From Aquarana catesbeiana (taxonomy: Eukaryota > Chordata > Amphibia > Anura > Ranidae): DNA of 64,000 nt. The position numbers and the translations under genes are program-made. Below are positions 35,208 to 47,100 of this stretch, piece after piece; position 1 is the first letter of the stretch; every line of letters begins with the position of its first letter. The notes under the pieces were generated by a model. That model was not told the origin of the DNA. It searched no databases and worked only from the letters and a program-made list of their open reading frames with translations. The DNA lies in assembly GCF_042186555.1 (NCBI RefSeq), contig NC_133332.1, positions 126,141,875 to 126,205,874 on the forward strand, read 5' to 3'.

Positions 35208-37583
35208 TGGCCTAAAAAAGCAGGAATTCCCCATCCAGATATAACCTGTCCCACCTCAGCAAAGCCTCAAGAAGCAATTGGAACAGGCGAAAATGTGAGG
35301 GATCTTTGTGTCCTATGATGTACTTAAGGAAACTATTTTACAGATAACCCAAAATCCTAAATTTCTTATTCATACACCACAGGGTACTTCATATTCATGA
35401 CTATTTGGGATGTTCCAAAGCAATAAACATGAATGGTCAGCAACAAGGCCAACACACCCAAACAGAATGGGGAACTGTTTACAAAGCTGCCTGCAAGACC
35501 TTTTTCTTACAACTAGCATCCTCGGAGGCATGGACATCAACCTAGTATAACTTTGTGAGGCTGCCATCTGGTTTTCACTTCTCATTGAACAGAACCTTGA
35601 TGTTGAATAGCCCAGGAAGCACTAACACTCCTGGTAGAACGACAGGCAGCCTGACTCCTGCAAGGGACCTCAGAAAAAAAAAAAAAAACAGGACCTCAGA
35701 CTGTTGAAACAAAGCTTCAGTTAAATATTAACAGCTCTAACAACATCCAAATAGTGAAGTAGCTTCTCCTTACGATTAGACAGCAACACAATGTCCTGAT
35801 TCAGGTGGAACTAAAATACCACCTAAGGTAAAAAAAAAGGAAGACATGGGCTTCAACATTACCCCTATCCTGATGAAGAACCAGGAAAGGTTCCTTGCAG
35901 GAAAGCACAGCCAATTTTGATACCCTGCAAAACAAAACCTTGCGCTTAAGGTGTGACAAGGGATTCTCTTAGAGGTTTAAATAGAGAAGACTGAAAATCA
36001 GACAAGACCAATTTAGGGTGCCATGGTGACAAAGAGGGTTGCATGGTAGAACAATCTATATGACACCCTGTTCAAAGGCTCTTAAGGAAAGAAGCAAACT
36101 AGGTCTTTGAAACAGGCCCCATTACATACTGTTGGGAATAATACTTAAAGGGCTCACACCAGGTGAATAAATACCTTTCATGTATAATGGTATATCTTCC
36201 TCAATGTCTGCTTTCTTGCTTTAGGAAAGGTAGGGATTACAAAGTCAAAACATCCTTGTCCCTCAGTACTTTGGCTTCAACAGCCATGCCTTCAAAGCCA
36301 ACGACTATAAAGCAAGGAAGATCAGATGCACTGGAAGATCCAAGGACTCCTGACATTTGTCCCATAGCGACAGGATATTTAGTTGAAGAGCTCTGGAATG
36401 AAGCTTGACATAGGAGAGTGCATCGAAGACAGATATCTTTCTTATCTACTGTCATGCAGGCCTGAATTGAAGGAGTTTACAAAGACCTCACAGACTCTAC
36501 CTGGGATTAAACAAACAGACATTTCTCCTGCACAAGCAGTATTTTTGCCTATGTGACTAAGCCTAAATACTCAAGGCATTGTGACTGAACTAAGGCCAAC
36601 TTCAGAAATTGCACCACCCAACCAAACCTATCCAGGCTCTGTACCATGTGCTGATCATTTGTTGTCAGCGTCTAAACTGATTTGCTTCCTGAGAAACAGG
36701 TCGTCTAGGACCTGAGCCAACACCTTGCTAAACGGTGGGGCAATGCTCTACTGCGAATTGCAGTAGGGCAAATAATTATGGATATGTAGGCAGGCATCCA
36801 TGATATCAACTAACGCCAGAAATTTTTGTATCTTCGGGAACTCGTTGAGACCCTTAAGGTTCAGAATAGGCCAGACATCTCAGTTGACTCCAGCACAAGT
36901 CAGTAGCCTTTCAAGCGATGCAAATTAAATCTGTCCTTTTTGCGACTCTGAAGAAACTCCAGTGTTTTAACATCTGGACACCCCACTGCAGACTCAACTA
37001 TCTGTGACTTCCTGAGTCCAGACAGCTGTGAAGGCCAACAGACATCCCCCAACCCACTGGAGTGAGGGCACAAGTTCACTGTGAAGGGGACTTGCCTTTG
37101 GATCCGAAGGACTATTCTTTTTTAAAGGAACTGAAACTTCTGCATGAAAGCATCTGTATACTCTCAAAGGGCAGCAGCAGCCTCTTGGTTTGTTTTTTTG
37201 AGAATTTACGCTGACCAACACTTGAGTCATAGGATCCTTCTCATGTGGACAGACATGGTGCCTACCCAGAAAAGCTACCTTGGAGTCTTCAAAGACATCT
37301 ACTTATAAACTCAATATCTATGAAGTCTCGCAGGAATTGCAGATGCCAAGGATCTTTTGAAGGAGCATATGCGTTGCCCAAAAGTTTAGGGCTTGGCAAG
37401 CTCCCCCCGCAGGCTGCAGAACTACTTCTACCAGGGAGAAGGATGCCTTAAAGAGGGCCTCTAATCCATGGTGTCTTTTGACACTAAGACGGTCAGGGTC
37501 TTGTTCACTGAGAAAATGGCCAGGTCAACAGCTGGATAAACAAATGTTTCCTCCTCCAGTGGGTACTGCTCAGCGAAATGCTT

Positions 37584-38006
37584 TATGCCGCGTACACACG
37601 ACCGGGTTTTCCGTCGGAATAAACTCTGAAGGTTTCTCCGACGGAATTCCATTCAAGCGGTCTTGCCTACACACAGTCAAAAAAGTCCGACCATCCAGAA
37701 CGCAGTGACGTACAACACTTACGATGGGTCTAGAAAAAGAAAGTTCAATAGTCAGTAGCCAATAGCTTCCGTCTGGTACTTCAAAACATGCGTCGTTTTT
37801 GGGCCGTCGGAACAGCATACAGACGGTTTTCCCGATGGGAATTGGTTCCGTCGGAAATATTTAGAACATGTTCCATTTCTAGGTCTGTCAGAATTTTCGA
37901 GAAAAAAAAAAAAAGTCTGATGAGGCCTACACACGATCGGAATAGGCGATGAAAAGCTTCCATCTGACTTTTTCTGTCAGACATTCCGCTCGTATGTACG
38001 TGGCTT
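37584..38006. mobile_element. Foldback element, family C copy 3, nested in DIRS relic
   Basis: The left end TATGCCGCGTACACACGACC pairs with the right end cgtatgtacgtggctt. The core (cagtgacgtac, agtagccaatagcttcc) is the reverse complement type of the cores at 13,703 and 22,378. It interrupts gag-like DIRS sequence, so it inserted after that copy. Confidence 0.8.
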
Positions 38007-39130
38007 TAGAGTTGAAAACATCTCCTTTAAGTGAGCCCAATCAGCATACATCACTTTCTTCAGGTGATGGTACACTTGAAAGGATTTGGGATGTTTTTGC
38101 AGCTGCTAGGGCCCAAACCCAGTGACTTCTGGAAAAGAGGATTCTGGCAGTGGTATCTCAGTTTGCAACAGGAAGCCCAGTGTAGTTTATGTCTGGGACA
38201 GCCTCAGACCCGGAGTATCCTCCTGGGAAGACTCATCTACAAAAGATTGCTGATCCTGGACAGCTTCTACTTCTTCCCCATCTTAAGAATGATCCTCCTG
38301 CAAGGGGAAGAGGGGAAGGAGTGCACCCAATGTTTGCATCCCAAACCAGTGGGAACCTGAGAGCTTATATGCAAGCCAGAAATGGCTGCTGAAAATCCTT
38401 CCCTTGATACAAAGAAACCAGAGGATGGTGCCCCCTGAGAGAGTTTGAATCCCTGCTCTTAATTGGTATTTCAAGATACCATGACCCTTAGGGGAGCTTT
38501 TTGAAAGCGAACTATGAAGAGGGATGTGCCCCTTTTGAACACAGCCACCATAGTGTATTACTTTGACTGTAAAAAGCAACCTCTAAGCAAGCAACAGTTC
38601 TAATGCACAAGGAATAATGCCACAAGTTCCAACACAGAGGTACTGCACTAATAACTCTAATGTACCAGTCCACACTGCAGGGCCAGCAGTCCCAGTCTAT
38701 ATCCTTCCCAGCGGGAGTGCCCCACTTGACCGCTTCACCAGATGGATCACCACCCTGGACCTATTATGGAGCACCCTGCTGGAGAGGTCATCTGATACAT
38801 TGTACTCTGGAGATCGCTGCCCGCAGGATCCAGTGGCAACATTAGAGGTCATCCCCGTTCTTGAATGTGGGGTCCAGGCACAGTCCCTTCTTGGCCTTTT
38901 GGCTGTAGGCAACCAATCAGGAGAAGACCCTTCTCTACTCCTGTAGGAGTGTTCAGAAAAGGCCAGAAACTAAGGGCCCATGAAGAAAGATCTTCAGAGA
39001 GACATATGTTGGCACATCCATCACCTAAAGCCACTAGCTAAAAACCAAAGCTTAGTAGGGATTTCCCAGAAGATAACAGCTTAACCCAAGTAGTCATGAA
39101 TATGAAATACCCAGTGTCTGTGATGTAGAA

Positions 39131-39535
39131 TTAAAAAAATATTACAACAAAAACAATGCGAGTGCACTAAGCCCTAGATACTGGTCAACCTCTTGATGTG
39201 TCCTTCAGTCCCAAATATTATCATGCCACCTGTTATGTGATTCAACCCTGAATGTTGACCTGTTTTCTGCTGTATACTTCAGCATGACCATAGAGTAATT
39301 TATTTGTCTCAATGAGCAGAGCAGCATTACACCTTTTGGTGCAATTGGTTGGGACAGCACTGTAACATATGTGGTGGTTTCCTTTGGTTCAAAACAATAT
39401 TTCAGCTTCCTCATTTCCAAATTATAAAAAAATATATAATACATCATTACAAATACAACTCAATATGTAAACAAAACCTTAATACACATGTAATGAATAG
39501 GGAAATCAAAGCTAGTAAAGTAAAGGATGGTCACC
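39131..39535 (-). other. Possible 3' UTR of the ATP11-like gene
   Basis: The region lies directly 3' of the predicted stop codon on the minus strand. An AATAAA hexamer (TTTATT on plus, 39,299-39,304) lies about 232 bases after the stop and could be the polyadenylation signal. No other feature was seen. This depends on the terminal exon call. Confidence 0.4.
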
Positions 39536-39600
39536 TTAATCACTCCAAGGGAAACTGTGATTGCTTGATGTTTGAGAAAGCATGAAAATAGTAGATGTTC
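39536..39600 (-). CDS. atp11c: ATP11-type flippase, terminal coding exon
   Basis: After a good splice acceptor (ttgccttcttcag|GA) the minus strand encodes TSTIFMLSQTSSNHSFPWSD and a TAA stop (39,536-39,538). STIFMLSQTSS is, from memory, the conserved end of one ATP11A C-terminal isoform. Finding it on the same strand and downstream of three ATP11 transmembrane exons argues strongly for a real terminal exon. The acceptor needs an upstream exon ending in phase 1, whereas the exon ending at 53,063 ends in phase 0. So at least one linking exon is missing from my reading, or this exon belongs to an alternative transcript. The C-terminal tail of these flippases is cytosolic and isoform-specific. 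Confidence 0.68.
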
Positions 39601-39989
39601 CTGAAGAAGGCAAGTGTTTTGTTACCTGCTCCATGGCAGCACAGGAATACAAGGAAGGAAGTAGGATCATTAAGGGAAGACAAGATAGAGGATTAGAGAA
39701 ACAGAAGGAACAAATAAGGGAACAGATCACAGAGCAATTCTTTTTGTGCCCATACCAGGAACCAAATAATTGTTCATTGTGATTTGAGTGATGGTCTCGT
39801 TGCATATGAAGTAAAAACAAATGCAACAGAACATGGCTGACCACTGAAATTCTGACGGAGCATGTTCAAAGAGCAAATATAAGAGGGTAACACATACTGT
39901 ACATTAAAAGATAAGTTGACCTTTTTTATTTTCTAAATTCCAGCTCCCCTATGCACCAATATAGCATTCATGTAATTTTTTGGCAAAAA

Positions 39990-41810
39990 TATCAATGCTT
40001 TCCATAAAATCTACAGTCACTCCACCCATGTTTCCAAATGTACCTATTGCTTCTGTCTTACTTCCTTACAGACTGTAGGTTATGACACAGGAAGGAGTTG
40101 ACCAGCTGATATCATTAGCAGATACCCTTGCATCATCCACCCTCCCACTCCCAGTGGCTACACGTTTTATTAAATGAGATACAATCAGTGATCACCCTTC
40201 TCACTAAATACACAATATACATTGACAAGTACATCTCTGCATAGTGGGAACTCACTCTTTTTTTTTTAGCGAAGGGAGTGGGGAGGAGTTTTTGAGCATC
40301 TTCACTCATCAGACATAGGGCAGCCCACCCACCTGAATGGGCTGCCCTACACACAGCAATCGCCCCAAAGAAGCTTCAGAACTTTTTTTTTTTTTTTTTT
40401 TTTTTTTATTAGAGCAGAGCTTGGTGAGTTAATTTTACTGCGATTTTTGGTACAATGCATTTCTGAAATACACGGAAATGCACAGATGTGAATGGAGCCG
40501 CATTGTTCTTGTGTTATCGCACCAATTTCACTTTCAGGCCCCATTCACATCTAGCATAATGGGAGCGCACATTTTGTGTCTTGTTTTTCCTGTGACACTC
40601 ATAGGGCAGCTTGTTGATTTAAATGTGATGCACTATATGTGGCTTATAGGACATGTTGGCATTTTGTGGGTTGTGTGTTTTTTCCTGTGCGTTCTGCAGC
40701 ATTTGCCACTTGTTTTTTTTCAAATGTGTGTTTGCTTCTGTGTTGGGTGTGCCATTACAAATTAATGGCACTGAAAGCGCAACTAGTAATTTTAGGTGTA
40801 TAAAGGTGGCCACACACTATGCAATCTGATTGTACAATCTCCTTTAGATCTGCCATTAATTATGTAGTGCCAGGGCCTGCCTGATTGGATATAAAGTGAT
40901 TGGCTAGATAGGCATTTCCTCCTACTATATACATTTGATAAATCTAAAGGAGATTGTATAGTGTATGCCACCTTTATACACCTAAAATTACTAGTTGTGA
41001 TTTCAGTGCCATTAATTGGTAACGGCATACCAAACACAGCAGCAAACACTCATTTTGCCATGTGAAAACAAAACCAGTGGCAAATGCTGCAAAACGTACA
41101 GGAAAAAACACGCAACCCACAAAACGCCAACATGTCCCATAAGCCACATATAGCACAGCCCATTGAAATCAACAAGCTGCCCTATGCGTGTCACAGGAAA
41201 AACATGCCACAAACCGTTCACTCCCACTATGCTAGATGTGAATGGGTCCTGAAAGTGAAATTGGTGCGATAACACAAGAACAATGAGGCTCCATTCACAT
41301 CTGTGCGTTTCCTTGCATTTCAGAATTGCAGTGCACCAAAAACTGCAGTAAAAAATGCACCAAGTTCCGCTCTAAAAAAAAGTTCTGAAGCTTCTTTGGG
41401 GCAATTGCTGTGTCTAGGGCGGCCCATTAGCTAAAAAAACAAAAGAAAAAAAAAAAACAAAACATGTGGGAATGCGAGTTCCCGCTATGCAGAGATGTGA
41501 ATGGGGCTTGACTCCCTTCTATGTACTTGTATAAAGATGGCCATACACTATGCAATCTGATTGTGTATTGAGTGAGAAGGGTGATCACCGATTGCATTTC
41601 ATTTAAAAAACGTGTAGCTGGGACTGGGTGGGTGGATGATGCAGGGTGTGTGCTAATGAGGTCAGCTGGTCAACTCCTTCCTGTGTCATTACCTATAGTC
41701 TGCGAGGATGTAAGACAGAAGCAATAGATACCTTACTGTCCTCCATCTAGGATTCCAAACGTAAGTGTCTGTAAATTTTATGGAAAGCTTTGACCTTAGC
41801 CTTTAAGCTC
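39990..41810. repeat. Giant foldback (about 1.8 kb inverted repeat)
   Basis: The left arm (about 39,990-40,853) and right arm (about 40,936-41,810) are reverse complements with scattered differences. Matched landmarks are aatgctttccataaaatcta (39,991) with taaattttatggaaagcttt (41,774), gtgatcacccttctcact (40,189) with agtgagaagggtgatcacc (41,570), ccccaaagaagcttcagaac (40,363) with gttctgaagcttctttgggg (41,382), and aggtgtataaaggtggc (40,795) with gccacctttatacacct (40,967). Only about 80 bases at the centre are unpaired. No transposase is encoded. It lies in the last intron of the ATP11-like gene, about 390 bp upstream of the terminal exon. Confidence 0.92.
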
Positions 41811-42109
41811 AACTGGATATTTATTTTTATTTATTAAATAGGAGCCTTTAGTAATTGGTATCTTAATCTAGCCATATTTTAGGAAATTTCCATATGACAC
41901 CGACTCATACACATGGTTAACCTTCACACACACACAAAAAAAATATATAAAAAATAAATCAGCATGTTGGGGGGAAATGTGCAGCAAGCTTTTGTCCTCA
42001 GTCAGAGAACAAACTGGTGAATAGCTCAGTATGTTTTCAATATGGCGGATACCGGTCTGCTAAATTATTCTGTTGCATTTGATAGCACTGAACACAGACT
42101 GCTACAGCA

Positions 42110-44580
42110 CAGTCGCAGGCTTCTATAAATCATTTTGACTGGGTTATATGCAGCTACCTTCAGGTGAACGGACACTGGCAAAAAAAAGGCTACAGGGATC
42201 CACCAATATAGTCCCTCCCACCCCAGCCTCAGTTTTGTAAAAAAGTAATCAGGAGATACAAAGAGAAGAGGGAAGGCTCCTGTTCAGTACTTCAGGAAAC
42301 AGATTTTTATTGGTTATAAAAATCCTATTTTTCAGATAGTACTGTACAGGACACAGGCTTCTTGAAATCATTAGGATGGAGATGTCCAAAAGCAGTCCAA
42401 CAGAGGGAGGGGCCAAAACAGCAAACCATACCAACAAGGTTCACATAAACAGGTCATGAAATGCTCAAAATATTCAGAGCATCTTGTAGCACCTTGCGCT
42501 CGAAACTGGCACCAGAGAAGGCTTGAACATCCACCTGGTAGAATTTAAACATGAATGAAAGCCCAGGTGGAAGCTTTGCAGATCTGAGAAACAGATGCTT
42601 AATGTTGAAAAGACCAAGATTTACTAACCAATCTGGTAGAATGTGCTTTAAGGGCAGAAAACTATAGGCTCTAATGATAACTTGTCTGATCCACCTAGCA
42701 ATAGTGGAGTGAAAGGTACAAAGAGGGAATCTACTTTCCAAAAGAAAAAAAAAGCCATAGCTGGAAGGTAAACTCTCACAGAGCGCCCAACATATCCAGA
42801 CAGTGTAAACAGAACTTCCCTAGAATGCTTTGGAGCCAGATATAAAAAAGAAAGGACAATACCCCAATTAAGGTGGACAGCAGAGACCACCTTTTGGGGG
42901 GGGGTTGGGAATAAAGCCTTTTTACTTGTGCAAGAGTAGCGAAGGCTCTGTACAGGATAATGCTGCTAACTCAGAAGCCCTCCTTGCTGAGGTGACAGTT
43001 ACCAAAAAGCCCACCTTAAATCTGCAAATATGTATCCTTGATCTGTATGGCGTAATGTATTGAGCGGACTCATTCTCACAATTTTTTCTGTCCTTTTTTG
43101 TGTTTAGGTTTAGTATACTGTAAAACTTTTGTACCTTTTGTGTTAGTAAAATAATAATAAAAATAAAATTTACCTTTTTTTTTTTTTTTAATTACAAAAG
43201 GCCCACCTTTCAGGTAAAGTCAGGCCAGGCAATATTCCTAACAGCTTCAAAGGGTGGCATCTGAAGAGCCAAAAGAACAAGATTGTGATCCCCTAGGGCA
43301 TGCCAGGGAGCTAACATAAGCTTTACCTAGAGAATGAGAGGCTAAAGGTCTCTAAAACAGAACGGCTAAGGCAGAGATTTGTTCCTTAATGGTACTCAAG
43401 GCCAGACGTTGGACCAAAACAGACTGGATAAAGGACAGAATACATCCATTTTAGGATGAATAGTAGACTTAGAGAAATCTACTTCCTAGCCTTCAAGAGT
43501 ATTTGGGGGGGCAGAACCTGTCTGAAAAGGTCCCTGGGACAGTGGCTTAAAACAGCCAAAAGCCAGTGACCAAAAAACAGGATGGCACACTAGCCCTTAA
43601 CACAGGAGGTCTGGACAATATGAAGAACCCATGGAGCATCTGCCAGGAGTTTAAATATGTCTAAATACCACATTCTCCTGGGCCAATTTAGTGCAATAAG
43701 GAGTACTGGAATGCCATCTGTCTTTAACCTGCAACGTAGGTGAGGGAGAATCTGGAGAAGTAGAACAGGTCAAAACTGATCCCACAACATTATCGGAGTG
43801 TCCACTGCAAAAGATTGCAAGCACTTGTAGGCTGCTGTAACCCAGCTATTGCAAGAGTAAACTGAGATGGAACCAGGAGATGGTTCAGAATCTTGAAAGC
43901 AAAACAGGAGTCACAGGAGCAGTAACCTCTATGAGAAAGTTTACATTTTTTATCCTGGTTCCTACTGCTCTACCAGAAGGGTGGATAGCGGTTCCAAAAC
44001 ACTCAAAGAGGAAAGCTGGACTGAATGTTTTAAAGGGCTTACGCCCTGTACTCATCGCATTAGCAGGATTTATGTGGTATTTTTCCCCATCCTGGCTTTG
44101 CTCTTTACGATAGGGGGGGGTTCACCCACAGGGGTATTCCAGGACTGGGCTCTGCACCCAGTAGACCAAGGCCCTGGAACTGTAAAGCACCCTGTGGCTA
44201 ACCTCACAAGTTACACTAAATGCCAAGGGGAATGCCCACAGCAGGCCAGCCCTTTGTCATCCAACAGGTGAGGTTTGAGTAAGGTCCGTTAAGGGTTTAC
44301 TGAGGCGACAACTGATTCAAAAGCTCCACAAAGACTTGTAGTGGTTACGGTGCAGCCAATTTATAAAAGAATCATTGTAAAACATAATCAGCCGGAGAGA
44401 GAAGGTAGGTTTCTCTCCATAGAGAGAAGAGGTCCATCACCCAAGGACACTAGCAAAAAAAGAGGCTATCTGGGAGTGGGAAAGATTATAGAGGAGGATG
44501 TCCTTGTAGTCTTTTTTTGTCAGTGTCCAATCACTTCATTATGATTGGATTATATGTAAAGAATAATAATTTCAAGAAGC
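42110..44580 (-). mobile_element. Decayed DIRS retrotransposon, copy 2
   Basis: On the minus strand, 42,454-42,741 encodes a recognisable tyrosine-recombinase C-terminus (ARWIRQVIIRAYSF, then FKFYQVDV and VLQDAL), parallel to the copy at 46,027-46,650 but with an internal deletion. Terminal repeats resemble the other DIRS copies: the left end has gacactggcaaaaaaaaggc and the right end has its inverted relative (gacactagcaaaaaaagagg with the gtccatcacccaagg context). Reverse transcriptase and gag are largely deleted or scrambled. A T-run at 43,177-43,190 and a GC-rich 44,100-44,300 stretch lie inside. Confidence 0.78.
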
Positions 44581-45627
44581 CAGCAGGGCCATATTTAAGC
44601 CTAGACCAAATAGATTGTGGCCTGGGCCGCTACACCTGCTGTGTAACAATGACTGAAATCCTCCTTCCACAAGTAAAATCACTTTTTTTTGAGCAGTATT
44701 AGCAGATTGGTACTACTAATACTGTCCAAAATTTCTCTTAAAAAGGTTTGCCCAACCTCAGTGTCAAAACTGTGAATTGTAAACAAAGCATACAGTGTCA
44801 GCAGAACTGGGGTGTGGTTATAAGCAGGCTACAACTACCCAGTGACTCACATATAGATGCCTTCTGTCTGCTTGGAAGCTGCCAGAATGCTGGATGAGAA
44901 GGTCTGTATACCTCATGAAAAGCATTTTATAAACAATATTTTGTTAACTTTAATTCATGGAACCGTTGTACACTTTATTCTGTCTTATGTATTGTGTATA
45001 TATGTTGGCACCTTGGCGGTTGGAGCGGCAGCAGCTTGTACATGGCCCTAATCCAGAATCTGTAATGAACCCTCCAACATGCCCACATTTACAGGATATA
45101 ATAAAATGGATACAATAAATAAGGGGTTTAATACAGTTTTTGCATTGTGGGCATTTATATAACAGCCAAACATAGATAAAAAAATGCTATCTGGGATGTC
45201 AGTACTAACGCTATGTTTGGGGATGTTTTTGCATGTGTAAGGCAGGTACTGTGTGTCTCTGTAGATATGTTACTGGTGTGTCAGTACAAAGCTGATTGTG
45301 TCTCTGTGGACATGTTCTTAGATATGCCAATACAGCACTGACTGTGTCTCTGCAGACATGTTCATTGTTGTGAGAGTACGGTACTTATCATGCCTCTTTG
45401 GACATTGCTGTTTGTGTCAGCATGGTACTGATTGGGTCAGAAATTTCTTGCAGTGTCAGTGCAGCAATTATGTTATCTTCTGGTTGTGATTGTGTTAACT
45501 TTGTTTCGATTCAACTTCTGTCATTATGATCATAATCTTCATACTGTTATATTTTAGGTCTTAGAAAATTGGTTATGTAGGGTTTGGGAAGGCAGCACAA
45601 AAAAGCTGGCCTAGGGGAAGATTAAGA
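44581..45627. other. Intronic non-coding stretch
   Basis: Lies between two DIRS elements within the last intron of the ATP11-like gene. The segment 45,230-45,460 has a loosely repeated phrase (gtgtctctgtagacatgtt, gtgtctctgcagacatgttc) at roughly 60-bp intervals, a weak tandem repeat. No exon recognised. Confidence 0.45.
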
Positions 45628-45631
45628 AAAA

Positions 45632-45968
45632 ATAGGATTTTTTAAAACAGCTTACCTGTAAAATCCTTTTCTTTCGAAGGACATCACGGGACACAGAGCC
45701 ACAGTAATTACTGATGGGTTATATAGGTATCACTGGTGATTGGACACTGGCACACCCTATCAGGAAGTTCAACCCCCTATATAATCCCTCCCCCTTGCAG
45801 GGATACCTCAGTTTTGTAGCCAAGCAATATAGTGTATTAGAAGAGGGGCGGGACCTCTGTGTCCCGTGATGTCCTTCGAAAGAAAAGGATTTTACAGGTA
45901 AGCGGTTTTAAAAAATCCTATTTTCTTTCTCGAACATCACGGGACACAGAGCCACAGTAATTACTGAT
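45632..45968. repeat. DIRS internal complementary region and terminal repeat
   Basis: The outer arm cagcttacctgtaaaatcctt (45,640) and the inner arm aaggattttacaggtaagc (45,885) are inverted; cttaaaa/aaaatcc flanks extend the match. Between them is the terminal repeat copy starting acatcacggg. After the inner arm, 45,924-45,968 repeats the element's right edge. In DIRS biology this region templates circle closure. Confidence 0.85.
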
Positions 45969-46026
45969 GGGATGTCCCAGAGCAATGCTACCTGAGGGGG
46001 GGGAACCACGACCAAGTAGGGTGCAA

Positions 46027-47100
46027 TCAGACCCGAGGACCCTGTACCGCTGCCTGCAGCACACTACGCCCAAAGGCGATATCCTCATGCCTTCTCACAT
46101 CCACCTGATAGAATCTGGTGAATGTATGAACTGAAGACCAGGTTGCGGCCTTGCAGATTTGAGCCATAGAGGCCTGGTGATGCACTGCCCAAGAAGCACC
46201 AATAGCCCTTGTGGAATGTGCCCTGATCTGAAACGGAGGAATCTTCTGTTTCAAACCGTAAGCTTGAATGATCAACTGTCGAATCCATTTAGAAATGGTA
46301 GCTTTTGACGCTGCCTGTCCTCTATTGGGACCCTCTGGCAGCACAAACAAAACATCCGTCTTGCGGATCTGAGTAGTTGCCCCTAGATAGGCCTTAACTG
46401 CTCTTACTACATCCAACGAATGTAGAGATCTCTCTTCCGGAGAACAGGGATCTGGAAAAAAGGAAGGTAGAACAATGTCTTGGTTTAAATGAAAATCAGA
46501 AACCACCTTCGGTAAAAAACTAGGATGAGGGCGTAGTACCACTCTATCCTTGTGTATAATCAAATAAGGCTCCTTGCAGGAAAGAGCTGCTAATTCTGAT
46601 ACTCTTCTAGCAGAAGAGATGGCCACCAGAAAAATTAATTTCCTTGTCAACTAGACCAAAGGAATCTGACTTATTGGTTCAAAAGGCTGTTTCTGTAACA
46701 CAGCCAGGACCAAATTCAAGTCCCAGGGGTTTAGGGGCGCTTTAACCGGAGGATTAAGATGCATCACCCCCTGCATAAAGTTTCGGACCAAAGAATGCAA
46801 AGCAAGTGGCCGCTGAAATAATACTGATAAAGTAGAAACCTGGCTCTTGATGGTACTCAAGGCCAGCTTCATCTCTAATCCCATCTGTAGAAAATCAAGG
46901 ATTCTACCTATGACATATTTCCTGGGATGCCAACCTCTGGATTCACACCAGGTTATATAAGCCTTCCAGACTCTATGATAAATCATCCTGGAAGCTGGCT
47001 TCCTTGCATTAATCAAGGTAGATATGACAGGACCTGAGAGCCCACGACTCTTCAGAACGTGGGTCTCAATAGCCAAACCATCAAATTTAGCGTTTGTAAG
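46027..47100 (-). pseudogene. DIRS tyrosine recombinase (one in-frame stop)
   Basis: The C-terminal 207 codons (46,027-46,650) carry the recombinase signature: arginine in AISSARRVSELAAL (residues 15-16), the H-x-x-R box RAHSTR (H145, R148) and the nucleophile tyrosine in FTRFYQVDV (Y181). The N-terminal core-binding part is upstream in the same frame (KPASRMIYHRVWKAYITWCE, and STIKSQVSTLSVLFQRPLAL), ending at a TAG at 46,651-46,653. Immediately after the stop the frame continues, so a single nonsense codon separates the two parts. The enzyme normally integrates the circular DNA copy. The upstream boundary is approximate because the reverse-transcriptase/methyltransferase frame overlaps here. 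Confidence 0.88.

Larger units (their letters stand above)
35095..39130 (-). mobile_element. Decayed DIRS retrotransposon, copy 3
   Basis: The segment follows the same order as the better-preserved DIRS at 45,628-51,175. The left end has ccacagggtacttcatatat, and a related sequence recurs inverted at the right end (catgaatatgaaatacccag near 39,092). Around 35,490-35,560 it parallels the tyrosine-recombinase C-terminus, and around 36,280-36,360 the upstream recombinase region. At 36,695-36,720 caggtcgtctaggacctgag corresponds to the reverse-transcriptase YLDD coding site. Around 37,010-38,950 is gag-like sequence. About 4.0 kb including a 0.42-kb foldback inserted at 37,584-38,006. No long open frame survives. 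Confidence 0.8.
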
